DNA from: Actinomadura violacea | GTDB taxonomy: Bacteria > Actinomycetota > Actinomycetes > Streptosporangiales > Streptosporangiaceae | Direction: 5' to 3' | Length of the DNA stretch: 64,000 nt | NCBI RefSeq assembly: GCF_017573465.1 | Contig: NZ_JAGEPF010000010.1 | Location: 264,928 to 328,927 of the forward strand | In this document: positions 17,533 through 25,912 of the stretch, piece after piece | Layout of the letters: every line of letters starts with the position of its first letter | How positions within the stretch are numbered: the first letter of the stretch is position 1 | Made by a program: the position numbers and the translations under genes | Notes under the pieces: generated by a model | The model's database searches: none | What the model saw: only the letters and a program-made list of their open reading frames with translations | Told to the model about the DNA's origin: nothing

Positions 17533-18720
17533 ATGACCGATCTGGAGATCCGGGACGTCCCCGAGGCCGATGTCGACGGGATGATCGACTTCGCCGGTCT
17601 GGTGTTCCACCAGCGCATCCGCGAGCGCGATCTGGAACGCTGGCGCTGGATGATACGGCGCGCCGAGCGCATCGGCGCCTGGTCCGGCGGCGTCCGGGCG
17701 GGGCAGATCGCCGTGCTGCCGATGCGGCTGGCCGTGCCGGGCGGGACCGTCGAGTGCTCGGCGATCACCGCGGTCGGCGTGCTGCCGACGCACCGCCGCC
17801 GCGGCGTGCTGTCGGCGATGATCGAGCGGATGCACGCCGACGCGATCGCCGCGGGCCGCCCCGTCGCGGCGCTGTGGGCGTCGGAGAGCGCCATCTACGG
17901 CCGGTACGGCTTCGGTCTCGCGGACCGGGCCGTCGAACTGGAGGTCGACACCTCCCGCCCGCTGGCGCTGCGCACCGAGCCCGACCCGCGGCCGCTGCGG
18001 TTCATCGACCTCGCCGAGGTGCCCGCCGTCCTCGGCCCGATCCACGCGGCCGCCCTGGCGCGCCGCCCCGGCGGGCTGGTACGCGACGACGAGTGGTGGG
18101 CCCGCAACGTCCTGCCCGCCGAGGAGCTGAGCGACGACCGGCTCACCGAGCCGCGCGTCGTCGTGCACCCGGAGGGCTACGCGATCTACCGGACGGGCCG
18201 CGGCACCGTCCGGCTGGAGGACCTCGTCGCCGCGGACGCGCGGGTCGAGGCGGCGCTCTGGCAGTATCTCGCCGGCATCGACCTGACCTCGCGGATCACG
18301 GCGCCGAGCCGCCCGGTGGACGACCTGCTGCCGCACATGGCCGCCGACCCCGACCAGGTCCGGACGACCGCCGACTACGGCGCACTGTGGCTGCGGCTCG
18401 TCGACGTCCCGGCCGCGCTCCGCGCCCGGTCCTGGGCGGCCGACGACGCGTTCGTGCTGGACGTCGCGGACGCCCGCATCCCCGGCAACCACGGCCGGTG
18501 GCGGCTGGCGACCGGGAGCGAGCCCGGCTGCGAGCACACCACCGGCGCCCCCGACCTGTCGCTGGACGTCGCCGACCTCGCCGCGGTCCACCTGGGCGGC
18601 GCCAGGCTGACCACGCTGGTGCGGATCGGCGCGGTCACCGAGCACACGCCGGGCGCCGCCGCGCGCCTGGACGCGGCCCTGGCCGTCCCGCTGGCGCCCT
18701 ACACCAACGACGACTTCTGA
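17533..18720 (+). CDS. GNAT family N-acetyltransferase, Eis type
   Basis: A 395-residue protein of the Eis family: N-terminal GNAT domain with the CoA-binding loop VGVLPTHRRRGVLSAMI (about 76-92), the ESAIYGRYGFG segment near 116-126, a central GNAT-like domain, and a C-terminal sterol-carrier-like domain ending in a free Phe carboxylate used in catalysis by this family. Eis enzymes multi-acetylate aminoglycosides and other amines. TACCGT lies six bases before the ATG, giving a probable leaderless transcript. Natural substrate unknown. Confidence 0.92.
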   Translation: MTDLEIRDVPEADVDGMIDFAGLVFHQRIRERDLERWRWMIRRAERIGAWSGGVRAGQIAVLPMRLAVPGGTVECSAITAVGVLPTHRRRGVLSAMIERMHADAIAAGRPVAALWASESAIYGRYGFGLADRAVELEVDTSRPLALRTEPDPRPLRFIDLAEVPAVLGPIHAAALARRPGGLVRDDEWWARNVLPAEELSDDRLTEPRVVVHPEGYAIYRTGRGTVRLEDLVAADARVEAALWQYLAGIDLTSRITAPSRPVDDLLPHMAADPDQVRTTADYGALWLRLVDVPAALRARSWAADDAFVLDVADARIPGNHGRWRLATGSEPGCEHTTGAPDLSLDVADLAAVHLGGARLTTLVRIGAVTEHTPGAAARLDAALAVPLAPYTNDDF

Positions 18721-18747
18721 TCCGCCGGGCCGGGGGAGCGGCGGGTC
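18719..18747. terminator. Hairpin between convergent genes
   Basis: GATCCGCCG and CGGCGGGTC pair (one G-T) around an 11-base loop, overlapping the ends of the Eis and DUF1906 genes. There is no T-run; it probably stops both convergent transcripts. Confidence 0.5.
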
Positions 18748-19777
18748 AGCGCCAGAAGAAGACCTTGGCGCTTCCCCCGGTCGCGACCTTCGCGGCGCCA
18801 CCGCCGTGCTGGGCCACCTGGAACCGCAGCCGGTAGCCGTCACCGATGGTGTCGGCGGCCACCGAGTACACGATGTGGGTCTGGTCGCCGGCCGACACGT
18901 AGTCCTGCACGGGCCCGCCGGTGACCTTGCTGTCGTCCTTGGCGTCGACCTCGACCGCGCGGGCCTGGATCAGCGTGCCCGCGGGCACCCCGGTGACCGT
19001 CACGGCGGCGGTCAGCGAGTAGCGGGCCGGCCCCCACAGGATGCTCGGGCCGCCGCTGTCGGCGTGCTGGTGCTCGGAGTCGGCGTAGTCGTGCTGCCAG
19101 CTGACGTTGGTCCACTGGCCGGCGGGCAGCTGCTGCTCCTTGGTCGTGCCGACGGACACGTAGCTCGGCATTTCGTCGTCCTCACCGGGCGAGACGCCGA
19201 CGCGCCACTGCCCATAGTCGCTCTTGACGGCGCGGTCGTAGTCGAGGCCGACGCCGTTGATCGTGTGGTCGTTGGAGTACTGCTGCAGCTGGGCGCGCTT
19301 GTCCCAGCGGCCGCCGGACCAGGCGTACGTCTGCCACCCGTAGGCGATCTTCCCGGCGTCGAACGCCCGGTTCACCGGCCCGTAGCCGGCGTACAGCCCG
19401 ACCCGGCCGCGGCCGAGGACGGACGCGGCGCCGTCCAGGTAGGCGTTGATCGCGTCCTGCTGGGCGGACGAGGCGTCCCAGTCGACCGCGAAGTAGATCG
19501 GCCGGTCGTCCGGCATGCCGCACGCCTCGGCCTGGCTCGCGGCGGCCGTCGCGTCCGCCGCGCCGGCCGCCTTGCCGTCCAGCGCCCGGTTCGCGGCGGT
19601 CTCCCACACCACCACCAGCCACACGCCCGCCGCCGACAGCTCGTCGGCCTCGGCGCGGTTCAGGTTCTTGCCGGTGGTGTCGTGCGAGAGGTAGCGGCAC
19701 GCGAACTTCGCCCCGGCGCGTTTCAGCGCGGCCGCGCCGGGGCGTCCCCACGCGTAGTCGACGCCGAAGACTGCCAT
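18746..19777 (-). CDS. DUF1906 glycoside-hydrolase-like TIM-barrel protein with C-terminal beta domain
   Basis: A 343-residue protein. Residues ~1-205 form the DUF1906 (Rv2525c-like, GH25-related) barrel: MAVFGVDYAWGRPG, CRYLSHDTTGKNL, VWETAAN, YFAVDWDASS, GLYAGYGPVNRAF and YDRAV. Residues ~215-343 look like a beta-sandwich of the kind seen in phage or plant-type surface proteins. Family members are expected to act on cell-wall polysaccharide. No Sec or Tat signal is visible, unlike Rv2525c, so export is uncertain or non-classical. The start has GGAG five bases upstream. Confidence 0.85.
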   Translation of the reverse strand: MAVFGVDYAWGRPGAAALKRAGAKFACRYLSHDTTGKNLNRAEADELSAAGVWLVVVWETAANRALDGKAAGAADATAAASQAEACGMPDDRPIYFAVDWDASSAQQDAINAYLDGAASVLGRGRVGLYAGYGPVNRAFDAGKIAYGWQTYAWSGGRWDKRAQLQQYSNDHTINGVGLDYDRAVKSDYGQWRVGVSPGEDDEMPSYVSVGTTKEQQLPAGQWTNVSWQHDYADSEHQHADSGGPSILWGPARYSLTAAVTVTGVPAGTLIQARAVEVDAKDDSKVTGGPVQDYVSAGDQTHIVYSVAADTIGDGYRLRFQVAQHGGGAAKVATGGSAKVFFWR

Positions 19778-19989
19778 GTCAACTCCATGATTCGGAACCA
19801 GGTCATTGCCGATTCAACAGGTTGCGCCCTTTTCGTCGCAGGAGATTCCCGAGGTTGATCGCCCCGAACGGGCCATTGCGTCCGTTGTGACTGTCCGTGA
19901 CGACACGCCGACGTTGCGCTAGCGGTTCGCGCCCGCGCTCGCTACAACGGACCTGTCCGCTACGAAGCCGCAGGCCACGGGGGGGTTCC

Positions 19990-21060
19990 ATGGTGATCGG
20001 GAAGAGGTCGGGACGCGCCGGCGCGCGGGGGGTCGCGGTGCTGGCCGCCGCGCCGCTGCTCGGGGTGCCGCTGCTGGGCGCGGCCGCGGGCGCGCACGCC
20101 GACGGGCCGGGCCCGTCGGGCCACAAGGGGCAGCACGCGCACAAGGGGCGGCCCGCCAAGCACCAGAAGAAGGCGCACAAGAAGAGCCTGTCCGTGCAGC
20201 TGCACACCAGCGGCCCCGGGAAGACGGTGCTGCCGGGGCGCACGTACGACTGGCCGTTCGCGGTGACGGCGAAGGCGCCGGGGAAGGCGGGCCGCGCGGT
20301 GTTCCGCGCGACGCTGCCGAAGTCGCTGGAGTTCGTGTCGGGGCGGCGCGACTGCGCCGTGAGCGGCTGGACGGTCGAGTGCGACTTCGGCGCGGTCAGG
20401 CCTGGTGAGACGATCGCCGGGATGATCCGGGCGAGGGTCGCGCGGCGGGCCCGGCCGGGGGAGGAGCTGCGGATCCCCGCGACGGTGACGTGGCACGGGA
20501 AGCGCGACGCCGCGGCCTTCCCGGTGGCGCGCGTCGCCCGGACGGCCGACCTCGTGCTGTCGAAGAGCGCTCCGGCGACCGCGCGGACCGGCGCGCCGAT
20601 CTCCTACGAGCTGAAGGTCCGCAACCGGGGCCCCGCCACCGCCGAGGACGTGTTCGTCCGCGCGTCGGGGCCGGTCCGGCTGCTCTCCGGGAACGCCGCG
20701 TGCATCCCCGAGGAGCGGGGGTTCGTGTGCGGGGTCGGCGCGCTGCGGCCGGGCGAGACGCGGACGCTGCGCTTCAAGGTGCTGCCGGCCGGGAACGTCC
20801 GGGCCGGGCGGGTCCTGAGGTACGGCTCGCGGGTGACGTCGTCGACGACCGACCTGAACACCGCGAACAACTCCATCACGGTGCGCACCAGGATCACGGC
20901 CAAGAAGGCCGCTCCGGCGAAGAAGCCTCCGTCCAAGAAGGCCCCGGTGAAGAAGAGCCCGGTGAAGAAGGCTCCGGCCAAGCGGCCCGGGGGCAAGAAG
21001 CATGCGCCGAAGAAGGACCACGGGGGCGCGCCCCAGACCAAGCGGGCGGCCGCGAGGTAG
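19990..21060 (+). CDS. Secreted DUF11-repeat protein with Lys/Pro-rich tail
   Basis: A 356-residue exported protein: positively charged N-terminus, hydrophobic VAVLAAAPLLGVPLLGAAAG and a likely AHA cleavage near residue 37. Two DUF11-type beta-sandwich repeats follow (about 60-165 and 180-300); the second carries the classic TADLVLSKSAPAT start and the LNTANNS end. The last ~55 residues are a histone-H1-like tail of KKAP/KKSP units. DUF11 proteins decorate cell surfaces; the tail could bind acidic wall polymers. ATG 19990 follows a G-run ribosome site. No sortase motif is present. Confidence 0.85.
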   Translation: MVIGKRSGRAGARGVAVLAAAPLLGVPLLGAAAGAHADGPGPSGHKGQHAHKGRPAKHQKKAHKKSLSVQLHTSGPGKTVLPGRTYDWPFAVTAKAPGKAGRAVFRATLPKSLEFVSGRRDCAVSGWTVECDFGAVRPGETIAGMIRARVARRARPGEELRIPATVTWHGKRDAAAFPVARVARTADLVLSKSAPATARTGAPISYELKVRNRGPATAEDVFVRASGPVRLLSGNAACIPEERGFVCGVGALRPGETRTLRFKVLPAGNVRAGRVLRYGSRVTSSTTDLNTANNSITVRTRITAKKAAPAKKPPSKKAPVKKSPVKKAPAKRPGGKKHAPKKDHGGAPQTKRAAAR

Positions 21061-21104
21061 GTCCCGCGGCGCGGGCGGGGGAGCGGCCGTACGAGGATGG
21101 ACCC

Positions 21105-22031
21105 ATGCGTCTACGGATCTTCACTGAGCCCCAGCAGGGGGCGAGCTACGAAACGCTGCTGTCGGTCGCGAAGGCCACCGAGGAGCTCGGCTTCGACGCC
21201 TTCTTCCGCTCCGACCACTACAGCAAGATGGGGGACGTGTCGGGCCTTCCGGGCCCGACCGACTCGTGGGTGACGCTCGGCGCGCTGGCCCGCGAGACGA
21301 GCCGGATCCGGCTGGGCACGCTGGTGACGGCCGGCACGTTCCGCTACCCGGGCCCGCTGGCGATCTCGGTCGCGCAGGTCGACCAGATGAGCGGCGGCCG
21401 CGTCGACCTCGGCATCGGGACGGGCTGGTTCGAGGAGGAGCACGCCCAGTACGGCATCCCGTTCCCGAGCCTGAACGAGCGGTTCGAGCGGCTGGAGGAG
21501 CAGATCCGGATCGTCACCGGGCTGTGGGGGACGCCGGACGGCGAGACCTTCTCCTTCGCCGGCGAGCACTACACGGTGACGGACTCGCCCGCGCTGCCGA
21601 AGCCGGCGCAGGCGGGCGGCCCGCCGGTGATCCTCGGCGGGTTCGGGCCGAAGCGGACGCCGCGCCTGGCCGCCGCCTACGCCGACGAGTACAACGTGCC
21701 GTTCCACCAGGTGGCGGAGACCGGCGGCGCGTTCGACCGGGTCCGGGCCGCCTGCGCGGAGGCCGGGCGGACCAGGCCGATCACCTACTCCGCCGCGCAG
21801 GTCGTCTGCTGCGGGCGGGACGAGGCGGAGATCGCGCGCCGCGCCGCCGCGATCGGCCGGGAGGTCGACGAGCTGCGGAGCAGCGGCCTGGCGGGCACCC
21901 CGGCCGAGGTCGTGGAGAAGATCGGGCGGTTCGGGGAGCTCGGCGCCGAGCGGATCTACCTGCAGGTCCTCGACCTCGGCGACCTGGACCACCTGGAGCT
22001 GCTGGCGTCGGAGGTGCTCGCCAAGCTCTGA
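21105..22031 (+). CDS. LLM class F420-dependent oxidoreductase
   Basis: A 308-residue luciferase-like TIM-barrel enzyme, start MRLRIFTEPQQGASYE. Conserved features are FRSDHY, RIRLGTLVTAGTFRYPGPLA, GGRVDLGIGTGWFEEEHAQYGIPFPSLNERFERLEE and GPPVILGGFGPKRTPRLAA, typical of actinobacterial F420-dependent TIGR03560-like enzymes. They transfer hydride from reduced coenzyme F420 to varied substrates; this substrate is unknown. The ATG at 21105 is placed by the conserved N-terminus; there is no clear ribosome site and GAGGAT lies six bases upstream. Confidence 0.93.
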   Translation: MRLRIFTEPQQGASYETLLSVAKATEELGFDAFFRSDHYSKMGDVSGLPGPTDSWVTLGALARETSRIRLGTLVTAGTFRYPGPLAISVAQVDQMSGGRVDLGIGTGWFEEEHAQYGIPFPSLNERFERLEEQIRIVTGLWGTPDGETFSFAGEHYTVTDSPALPKPAQAGGPPVILGGFGPKRTPRLAAAYADEYNVPFHQVAETGGAFDRVRAACAEAGRTRPITYSAAQVVCCGRDEAEIARRAAAIGREVDELRSSGLAGTPAEVVEKIGRFGELGAERIYLQVLDLGDLDHLELLASEVLAKL

Positions 22032-22040
22032 ACCGGGTCC

Positions 22041-22127
22041 GGCCGCCGGAGCCGGCGGCCGGACGGCGAGGGGCCCGCGGCGAGGGGGTGCGTTCCCCGA
22101 GGGGAGCGCTCGTCCTCGCCGCGGGCC
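22041..22127. terminator. Two hairpins between convergent genes
   Basis: GGCCGCCG-GAGC-CGGCGGCC at 22041-22060 is followed by a 14-bp perfect stem (22072-22085 with 22114-22127). No T-run. They lie between the end of the oxidoreductase and the end of the MFS gene, so they likely terminate both. The remaining 100 bp to 22227 hold only GC-rich direct repeats of CGGGTCGCGGAC type. Confidence 0.6.
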
Positions 22128-22227
22128 GCCGTCCGGGGTTGCCGGGCCGGGGTCGCGGACCGCGGGTCGCCGGGTCGCGGACGCCGGGCCGGGAGCCGCC
22201 GGAGCGGTGGCCGCCGTGACCCGGGGG

Positions 22228-23973
22228 TCAGGCGGCCGCGGGCGCCGCGCCGTCACCGCCGCCCTCGCCGCCTTCGGCGTCCTCCGGGCGGGCGTGCATC
22301 GGCAGCAGGAAGGTCGCCAGGAAGGTCAGCCCGAGCATCCCGACCACGATCCACAGCGTGATCTTCATCGCGCCGGTGAAGCCGGTCTTGGCCGCGTGCG
22401 AGGCGTCCGACGCGATCGCCTTCTGGACGGCGGGCGCCGACGCGGGCGCCGCGGCGGCCGCGGCCTTGACCTCGCCCTGCAGCCGGGTGCAGGAGGCCGG
22501 GACGGCCTCGGCGTCCTTGGCGGTGGCGCGGTCGCGGCCGCAGTCGCGCAGCCCGGTCACGATGCGGTCCTGCTGCGCGGCCGGGACGGACGCGGCGGCG
22601 AGCTGCTTGCGCAGCCCGGCGGCGCCGTCGTCGGCGGCGGTCGCGACGTGCCCGCCGAGCAGCCCGAAGAAGACCGTGCCGAGCACGGCGGCGCCGAGCG
22701 AGCTGCCGAGCTGCTGGATCGCGGTGAGCGTGCCGCCCGCCGAGCCGGTCTCCTCGGGCTCCACGCCCGCCAGCACGGTGTCGAAGAACGGGCCCATCAG
22801 CAGGCCCATGCCGAGCCCGGTGACGAGCAGGGCGGGGACGAGCTGCCAGGGGGTGACGTCCGGGCCGGCCTGCTGGAGCGTGACCGACATCCCGGCGATG
22901 CCGGCGGCCATGATGACGGCGCCCGCGTGGATGACCTTGCGGCCGAACCGCTGGACGGCCTGGACGACGCCGAAGCCGACGATGATGCCGGCCGACCACG
23001 GGATCTGCGACAGGCCCGCCTTGAGCGGCGAGAACCCGAGGCCCATCTGGAAGAACAGCGACAGCACCAGGCCGATGCCGGCGACGCCGCTGAAGAAGAC
23101 GACGCCGACGGCGAGCCCGCCGGTGAAGCCGCGCTTGCGGAACAGGCTCGGGATGATCAGCGGGTCGCCGCCGGCGCGCTGCTTGCGCACCTCGTACCAG
23201 GCGAACACGGCCCAGACGGCCAGGGACGCGGCGATCATCGCGAAGGTCCAGGCGGGCCAGTCCAGCTCGCGGCCCTGGACGAGCGGGTAGATCATGAGGC
23301 CGGCGCCGAGGGAGGCGAGGGCGGCGCCGGTGAGGTCGAGCCGGGAGGCGTGCGGGGAGCGGCCGTCGGGCAGGAAGCGCAGGCCGGCGAGCACCGCGGC
23401 CAGGCCGAGCGGCAGGTTGATCAGGAAGATCATCCGCCAGCCGGTGCCCCACAGGTCGGCGTCGATCAGCCAGCCGGCCAGCACCGGGCCGCCGACCGAC
23501 GACAGCCCCATGACCGGGCCGAAGGCGCTGAACGCGGCGCCCATCTCCTTCGGCGTGAACATCTGCTTGATCATGCCGATGCCCTGCGGCAGCATCAGCG
23601 CGCCGAACAGGCCCTGGACGAGCCGGGCGCCGATCAGCATGCCGGGGGAGACGGCGATGCCGCACAGCAGCGAGCCGACGGTGAAGCCGGCGGCGCCGAT
23701 GAGGAACATCCGCTTGCGGCCGTACAGGTCGCCGAGCCGGCCGCCGGTGATGACCCCGACGGCCATGGCGAGGGTGTAGCCGGCGGCGAGCCACTGGATG
23801 GTGGCGGCGGATCCGCCCAGCTCGCCGCGGATGGTCGGGGCGGCGATGGCGGTGATCAGGGCGTCGAGCATGTCCATGACCTCGCCGGCGAGGATCACGA
23901 ACAGGGCGGCCCAGCGCCAGCGGAAGCCCGCGGCGCCGGCCGTCCCGGCTGGGGACTGCAGTGTCTCGGTCAT
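22228..23973 (-). CDS. MFS multidrug exporter (DHA2, 14-TM, EmrB/QacA type)
   Basis: A 581-residue drug/proton antiporter. It has the loop 2-3 motif GGRLGDLYGRKRMFLIG (motif A), LDALITAIAAPTI in helix 1 (motif D1-like), and GGPVLAGWLI in helix 5 (motif C), with 14 predicted helices. A long periplasmic loop (about 455-520) carries two Cys (residues in LRDCGRDR and PASCTRLQ) that may form a disulphide. ATG 23973 has GGAG six bases upstream. It is divergent from a TetR gene and its promoter is covered by a four-unit operator array, so substrate-induced expression is expected. Confidence 0.93.
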   Translation of the reverse strand: MTETLQSPAGTAGAAGFRWRWAALFVILAGEVMDMLDALITAIAAPTIRGELGGSAATIQWLAAGYTLAMAVGVITGGRLGDLYGRKRMFLIGAAGFTVGSLLCGIAVSPGMLIGARLVQGLFGALMLPQGIGMIKQMFTPKEMGAAFSAFGPVMGLSSVGGPVLAGWLIDADLWGTGWRMIFLINLPLGLAAVLAGLRFLPDGRSPHASRLDLTGAALASLGAGLMIYPLVQGRELDWPAWTFAMIAASLAVWAVFAWYEVRKQRAGGDPLIIPSLFRKRGFTGGLAVGVVFFSGVAGIGLVLSLFFQMGLGFSPLKAGLSQIPWSAGIIVGFGVVQAVQRFGRKVIHAGAVIMAAGIAGMSVTLQQAGPDVTPWQLVPALLVTGLGMGLLMGPFFDTVLAGVEPEETGSAGGTLTAIQQLGSSLGAAVLGTVFFGLLGGHVATAADDGAAGLRKQLAAASVPAAQQDRIVTGLRDCGRDRATAKDAEAVPASCTRLQGEVKAAAAAAPASAPAVQKAIASDASHAAKTGFTGAMKITLWIVVGMLGLTFLATFLLPMHARPEDAEGGEGGGDGAAPAAA

Positions 23974-23990
23974 GTCGGCTCCATCGGCGA

Positions 23991-24057
23991 GAACAACGTT
24001 CGTGGCAACGAACAACGTTCTACGGCGGGAACGGCGTTCGTGTCAAGTACGATGTTC
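23991..24057. promoter_or_regulatory. Tandem operator array (four GAAC-N3-GTTC units)
   Basis: Three perfect small palindromes GAACAACGTTC (23991-24001), GAACAACGTTC (24010-24020) and GAACGGCGTTC (24029-24039) are spaced exactly 19 bp apart; a degenerate fourth, GTACGATGTTC, is at 24047-24057. They span the -10, spacer and -35 of the MFS promoter. The pattern GAAC-N3-GTTC is common for TetR-family operators, and a TetR gene is adjacent. Confidence 0.75.
24017..24046 (-). promoter_or_regulatory. Promoter of the MFS gene
   Basis: On the minus strand TTGACA (24046-24041) is followed after 18 bp by TAGAAC (24022-24017). The -35 is a perfect consensus hexamer, rare in this window. Operator units overlap both the spacer and the -10. 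Confidence 0.65.
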
Positions 24058-24086
24058 GTGACGTGATTTTGTCTCTCAGGTAGAGA

Positions 24087-24125
24087 AGATATATCGCGAT
24101 TCCCGGAAGTCAAGATGTATCGCGA
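24087..24125. repeat. Direct repeat AGATRTATCGCGA upstream of tetR
   Basis: AGATATATCGCGA at 24087-24099 recurs as AGATGTATCGCGA at 24113-24125 (12 of 13 identical, 26 bp apart). Each contains the near-palindrome TATCGCGA. It lies just before the TetR gene and differs in sequence from the GAAC-N3-GTTC array, so it may bind a second regulator. Confidence 0.5.
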
Positions 24126-24142
24126 AAATTGGGAGGTCCGAG

Positions 24143-24883
24143 GTGGCCGTCGCACGTCCCGAGATGCCCACGCCGCCCGGGCGCAGGCCGCGCCGGCCCG
24201 CGCCGTCCCGGCAGCCGCTGACCCAGGAGCGGGTCGTCGAGGCGGCGATCGCCGTCCTGGACGCCGAGGGGCTGGAGGCCGTCACGATGCGCCGCGTCGC
24301 GCAGGAGCTCGGCACCGGCCCGGCGTCCCTGTACGCGCACGTCTCGGACAAGCAGGAGCTGCGCGAGCTGATGCTCGACCGCGTCGCCGGCGAGGTCCGG
24401 CTGCCGTCCGAGCCCGACCCGGCCCGCTGGCGCGAGCAGCTCAAGGAGATCGCGAGCGAGGTCCGCCGCGTCTACACCTCGCACCGCGACATCGCGAAGG
24501 TCTCCATGGGGCTGATCCCTACCGGCCCGAACCTGCTCGCCATCGCCGACATGGAGCTCGGCCTCATGCGCGCGGGCGGTGTGCCGGCGCGGATCGCCGG
24601 CCTGGCCGTCGACACCCTCGGCATGTACATCGACGCCGACGCCATCGAGGACACCTTCTACACGGCCACCATCACCGGCGACGACGACCCGTGGGAGCAC
24701 TTCCAGAAGTACCTTCGCGAGATCCGCGCGTACATGGCGGCGCTGCCGGCGGACCGCTACCCCAACATCGTCGCGATGATCGACGACCTCACGGCCGGGG
24801 GCGGCGCCGAGCGCTTCGAGTTCGGCCTCGACCTCCTGCTGCGCGGCATCGCGTCCTACGTCGAGGACCGGCCCGACGCGTAG
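24143..24883 (+). CDS. TetR-family transcriptional regulator
   Basis: A 246-residue repressor with an N-terminal TetR HTH (about 25-72: LTQERVVEAAIAVLDAEGLEAVTMRRVAQELG, GPASLYAHVSDKQEL) and a C-terminal ligand domain of the TetR_C_1 type found in drug-responsive members. The GTG start has GGGAGG six bases upstream. Divergent position from the MFS exporter and the operator array between them make it the likely repressor of the pump and of itself. Confidence 0.93.
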   Translation: MAVARPEMPTPPGRRPRRPAPSRQPLTQERVVEAAIAVLDAEGLEAVTMRRVAQELGTGPASLYAHVSDKQELRELMLDRVAGEVRLPSEPDPARWREQLKEIASEVRRVYTSHRDIAKVSMGLIPTGPNLLAIADMELGLMRAGGVPARIAGLAVDTLGMYIDADAIEDTFYTATITGDDDPWEHFQKYLREIRAYMAALPADRYPNIVAMIDDLTAGGGAERFEFGLDLLLRGIASYVEDRPDA

Positions 24884-24910
24884 CCGTCCGAGCCGCGGCG
24901 GAGGGCGGCG

Positions 24911-25738
24911 TCAGCCGAAGACGCGGCGGAACGCGTTGCGCCTGGGGGTGTCCTTGGCGGACTCCCAGACGGCGAAGACGACGTGCTCGAAGCGGTTCTC
25001 GAACTCTCCGCCCGGGCCGAGCGGCCCGGCGAACGCCTCCGCCACCTCCGTGGGGTCGTTGCGGAACACGCCGCAGCCCCACGCGCCCAGCACCAGCCGT
25101 CCGTGCCCCTTGGCCAGTGCCACCGCGAGGACCTTCCGCGCGCGCACACGCAGCACCTCGGGAATCAGCTCCGCCTTGGCGGGATCCCGGATCGCGCCCC
25201 GGTTCGGCGCGGGCGAGGTCAGGAAGGCGACCTCGTACGGCTCGTCCAGCAGATGCCCGGCGTCGGTGCGGATCACCGGCACGCCGGGGGAGTAGATCAT
25301 GTGGTCGCTGTAGAGCAGGTCGCGCTGCTCGCGGTGGAAGTCGTAGTACTCCCGGGCGGCCTGCAGCGACGGGTACAGGCCGGACGAGCGCGCCAGGCCC
25401 TCCTCCTGCGCGTGCGCGCCGTTCAGGAAGCCGCCGCCGGGGTTCTTGGCGGAGGCGAAGTTCAGCGCCATCGGGACCGTCCCGGGCGCGAGCAGGCGCC
25501 GCGCCGCCGCGAGGGTGGTCTCGTCGGTCACCTCGATGCGCGTCGCGGCGCCGGTGCCGGCGGGGAGGCGCCGCAGGAGGGCGTCGAGCGCCTCCGGACG
25601 GTAGAGGACGGTGTCGCGCACGCAGCGCGCGAGGGCGTCGGCGATGGAGACGGTGTGCCCGGAGGGGGCGCGGTACTCGCCGCTTTCGAGGATGGCCACG
25701 GTCTCCTGCGCGGTCATCCGGCGGGGGTGTCTGCTCAT
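24911..25738 (-). CDS. TIGR02452 family protein, microbial poly(ADP-ribose) glycohydrolase type
   Basis: A 275-residue macrodomain-like protein. The PARG signature GGG-x7-QEE is intact: NPGGGFLNGAHAQEEGLARSS puts GGG at 101-103 and QEE at 111-113, where the second Glu is catalytic. Bacterial members hydrolyse ADP-ribose polymers or ADP-ribosylated protein or DNA. The ATG at 25738 has GGAG five bases upstream; longer frames would cross the promoter (TTGCGG-N18-CACAAT on the minus strand). No partner ADP-ribosyltransferase is visible nearby. Confidence 0.9.
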   Translation of the reverse strand: MSRHPRRMTAQETVAILESGEYRAPSGHTVSIADALARCVRDTVLYRPEALDALLRRLPAGTGAATRIEVTDETTLAAARRLLAPGTVPMALNFASAKNPGGGFLNGAHAQEEGLARSSGLYPSLQAAREYYDFHREQRDLLYSDHMIYSPGVPVIRTDAGHLLDEPYEVAFLTSPAPNRGAIRDPAKAELIPEVLRVRARKVLAVALAKGHGRLVLGAWGCGVFRNDPTEVAEAFAGPLGPGGEFENRFEHVVFAVWESAKDTPRRNAFRRVFG

Positions 25739-25791
25739 GTCGCTCCGGATTGTGGCGGCCCCGGGCGGGTCGCCGCAATCCCTTTTCGCGG

Positions 25792-25819
25792 TTGACCCGC
25801 CACTCTTGGTGACTATGCG
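25792..25819 (+). promoter_or_regulatory. Candidate promoter for the DUF3152 gene
   Basis: TTGACC at 25792-25797 and TATGCG at 25814-25819 with a 16-bp spacer, about 90 bp before the ATG at 25913. The -10 is imperfect, so this is tentative. Confidence 0.35.
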
Positions 25820-25912
25820 CAACGGGTCGGAGATGCAGGCACTTGTGGTGCTACCTGGGGATTTGCCGGAAATGATCATATCTTGACTACTTTCTGGCAT
25901 GCTGGCTCCGCC

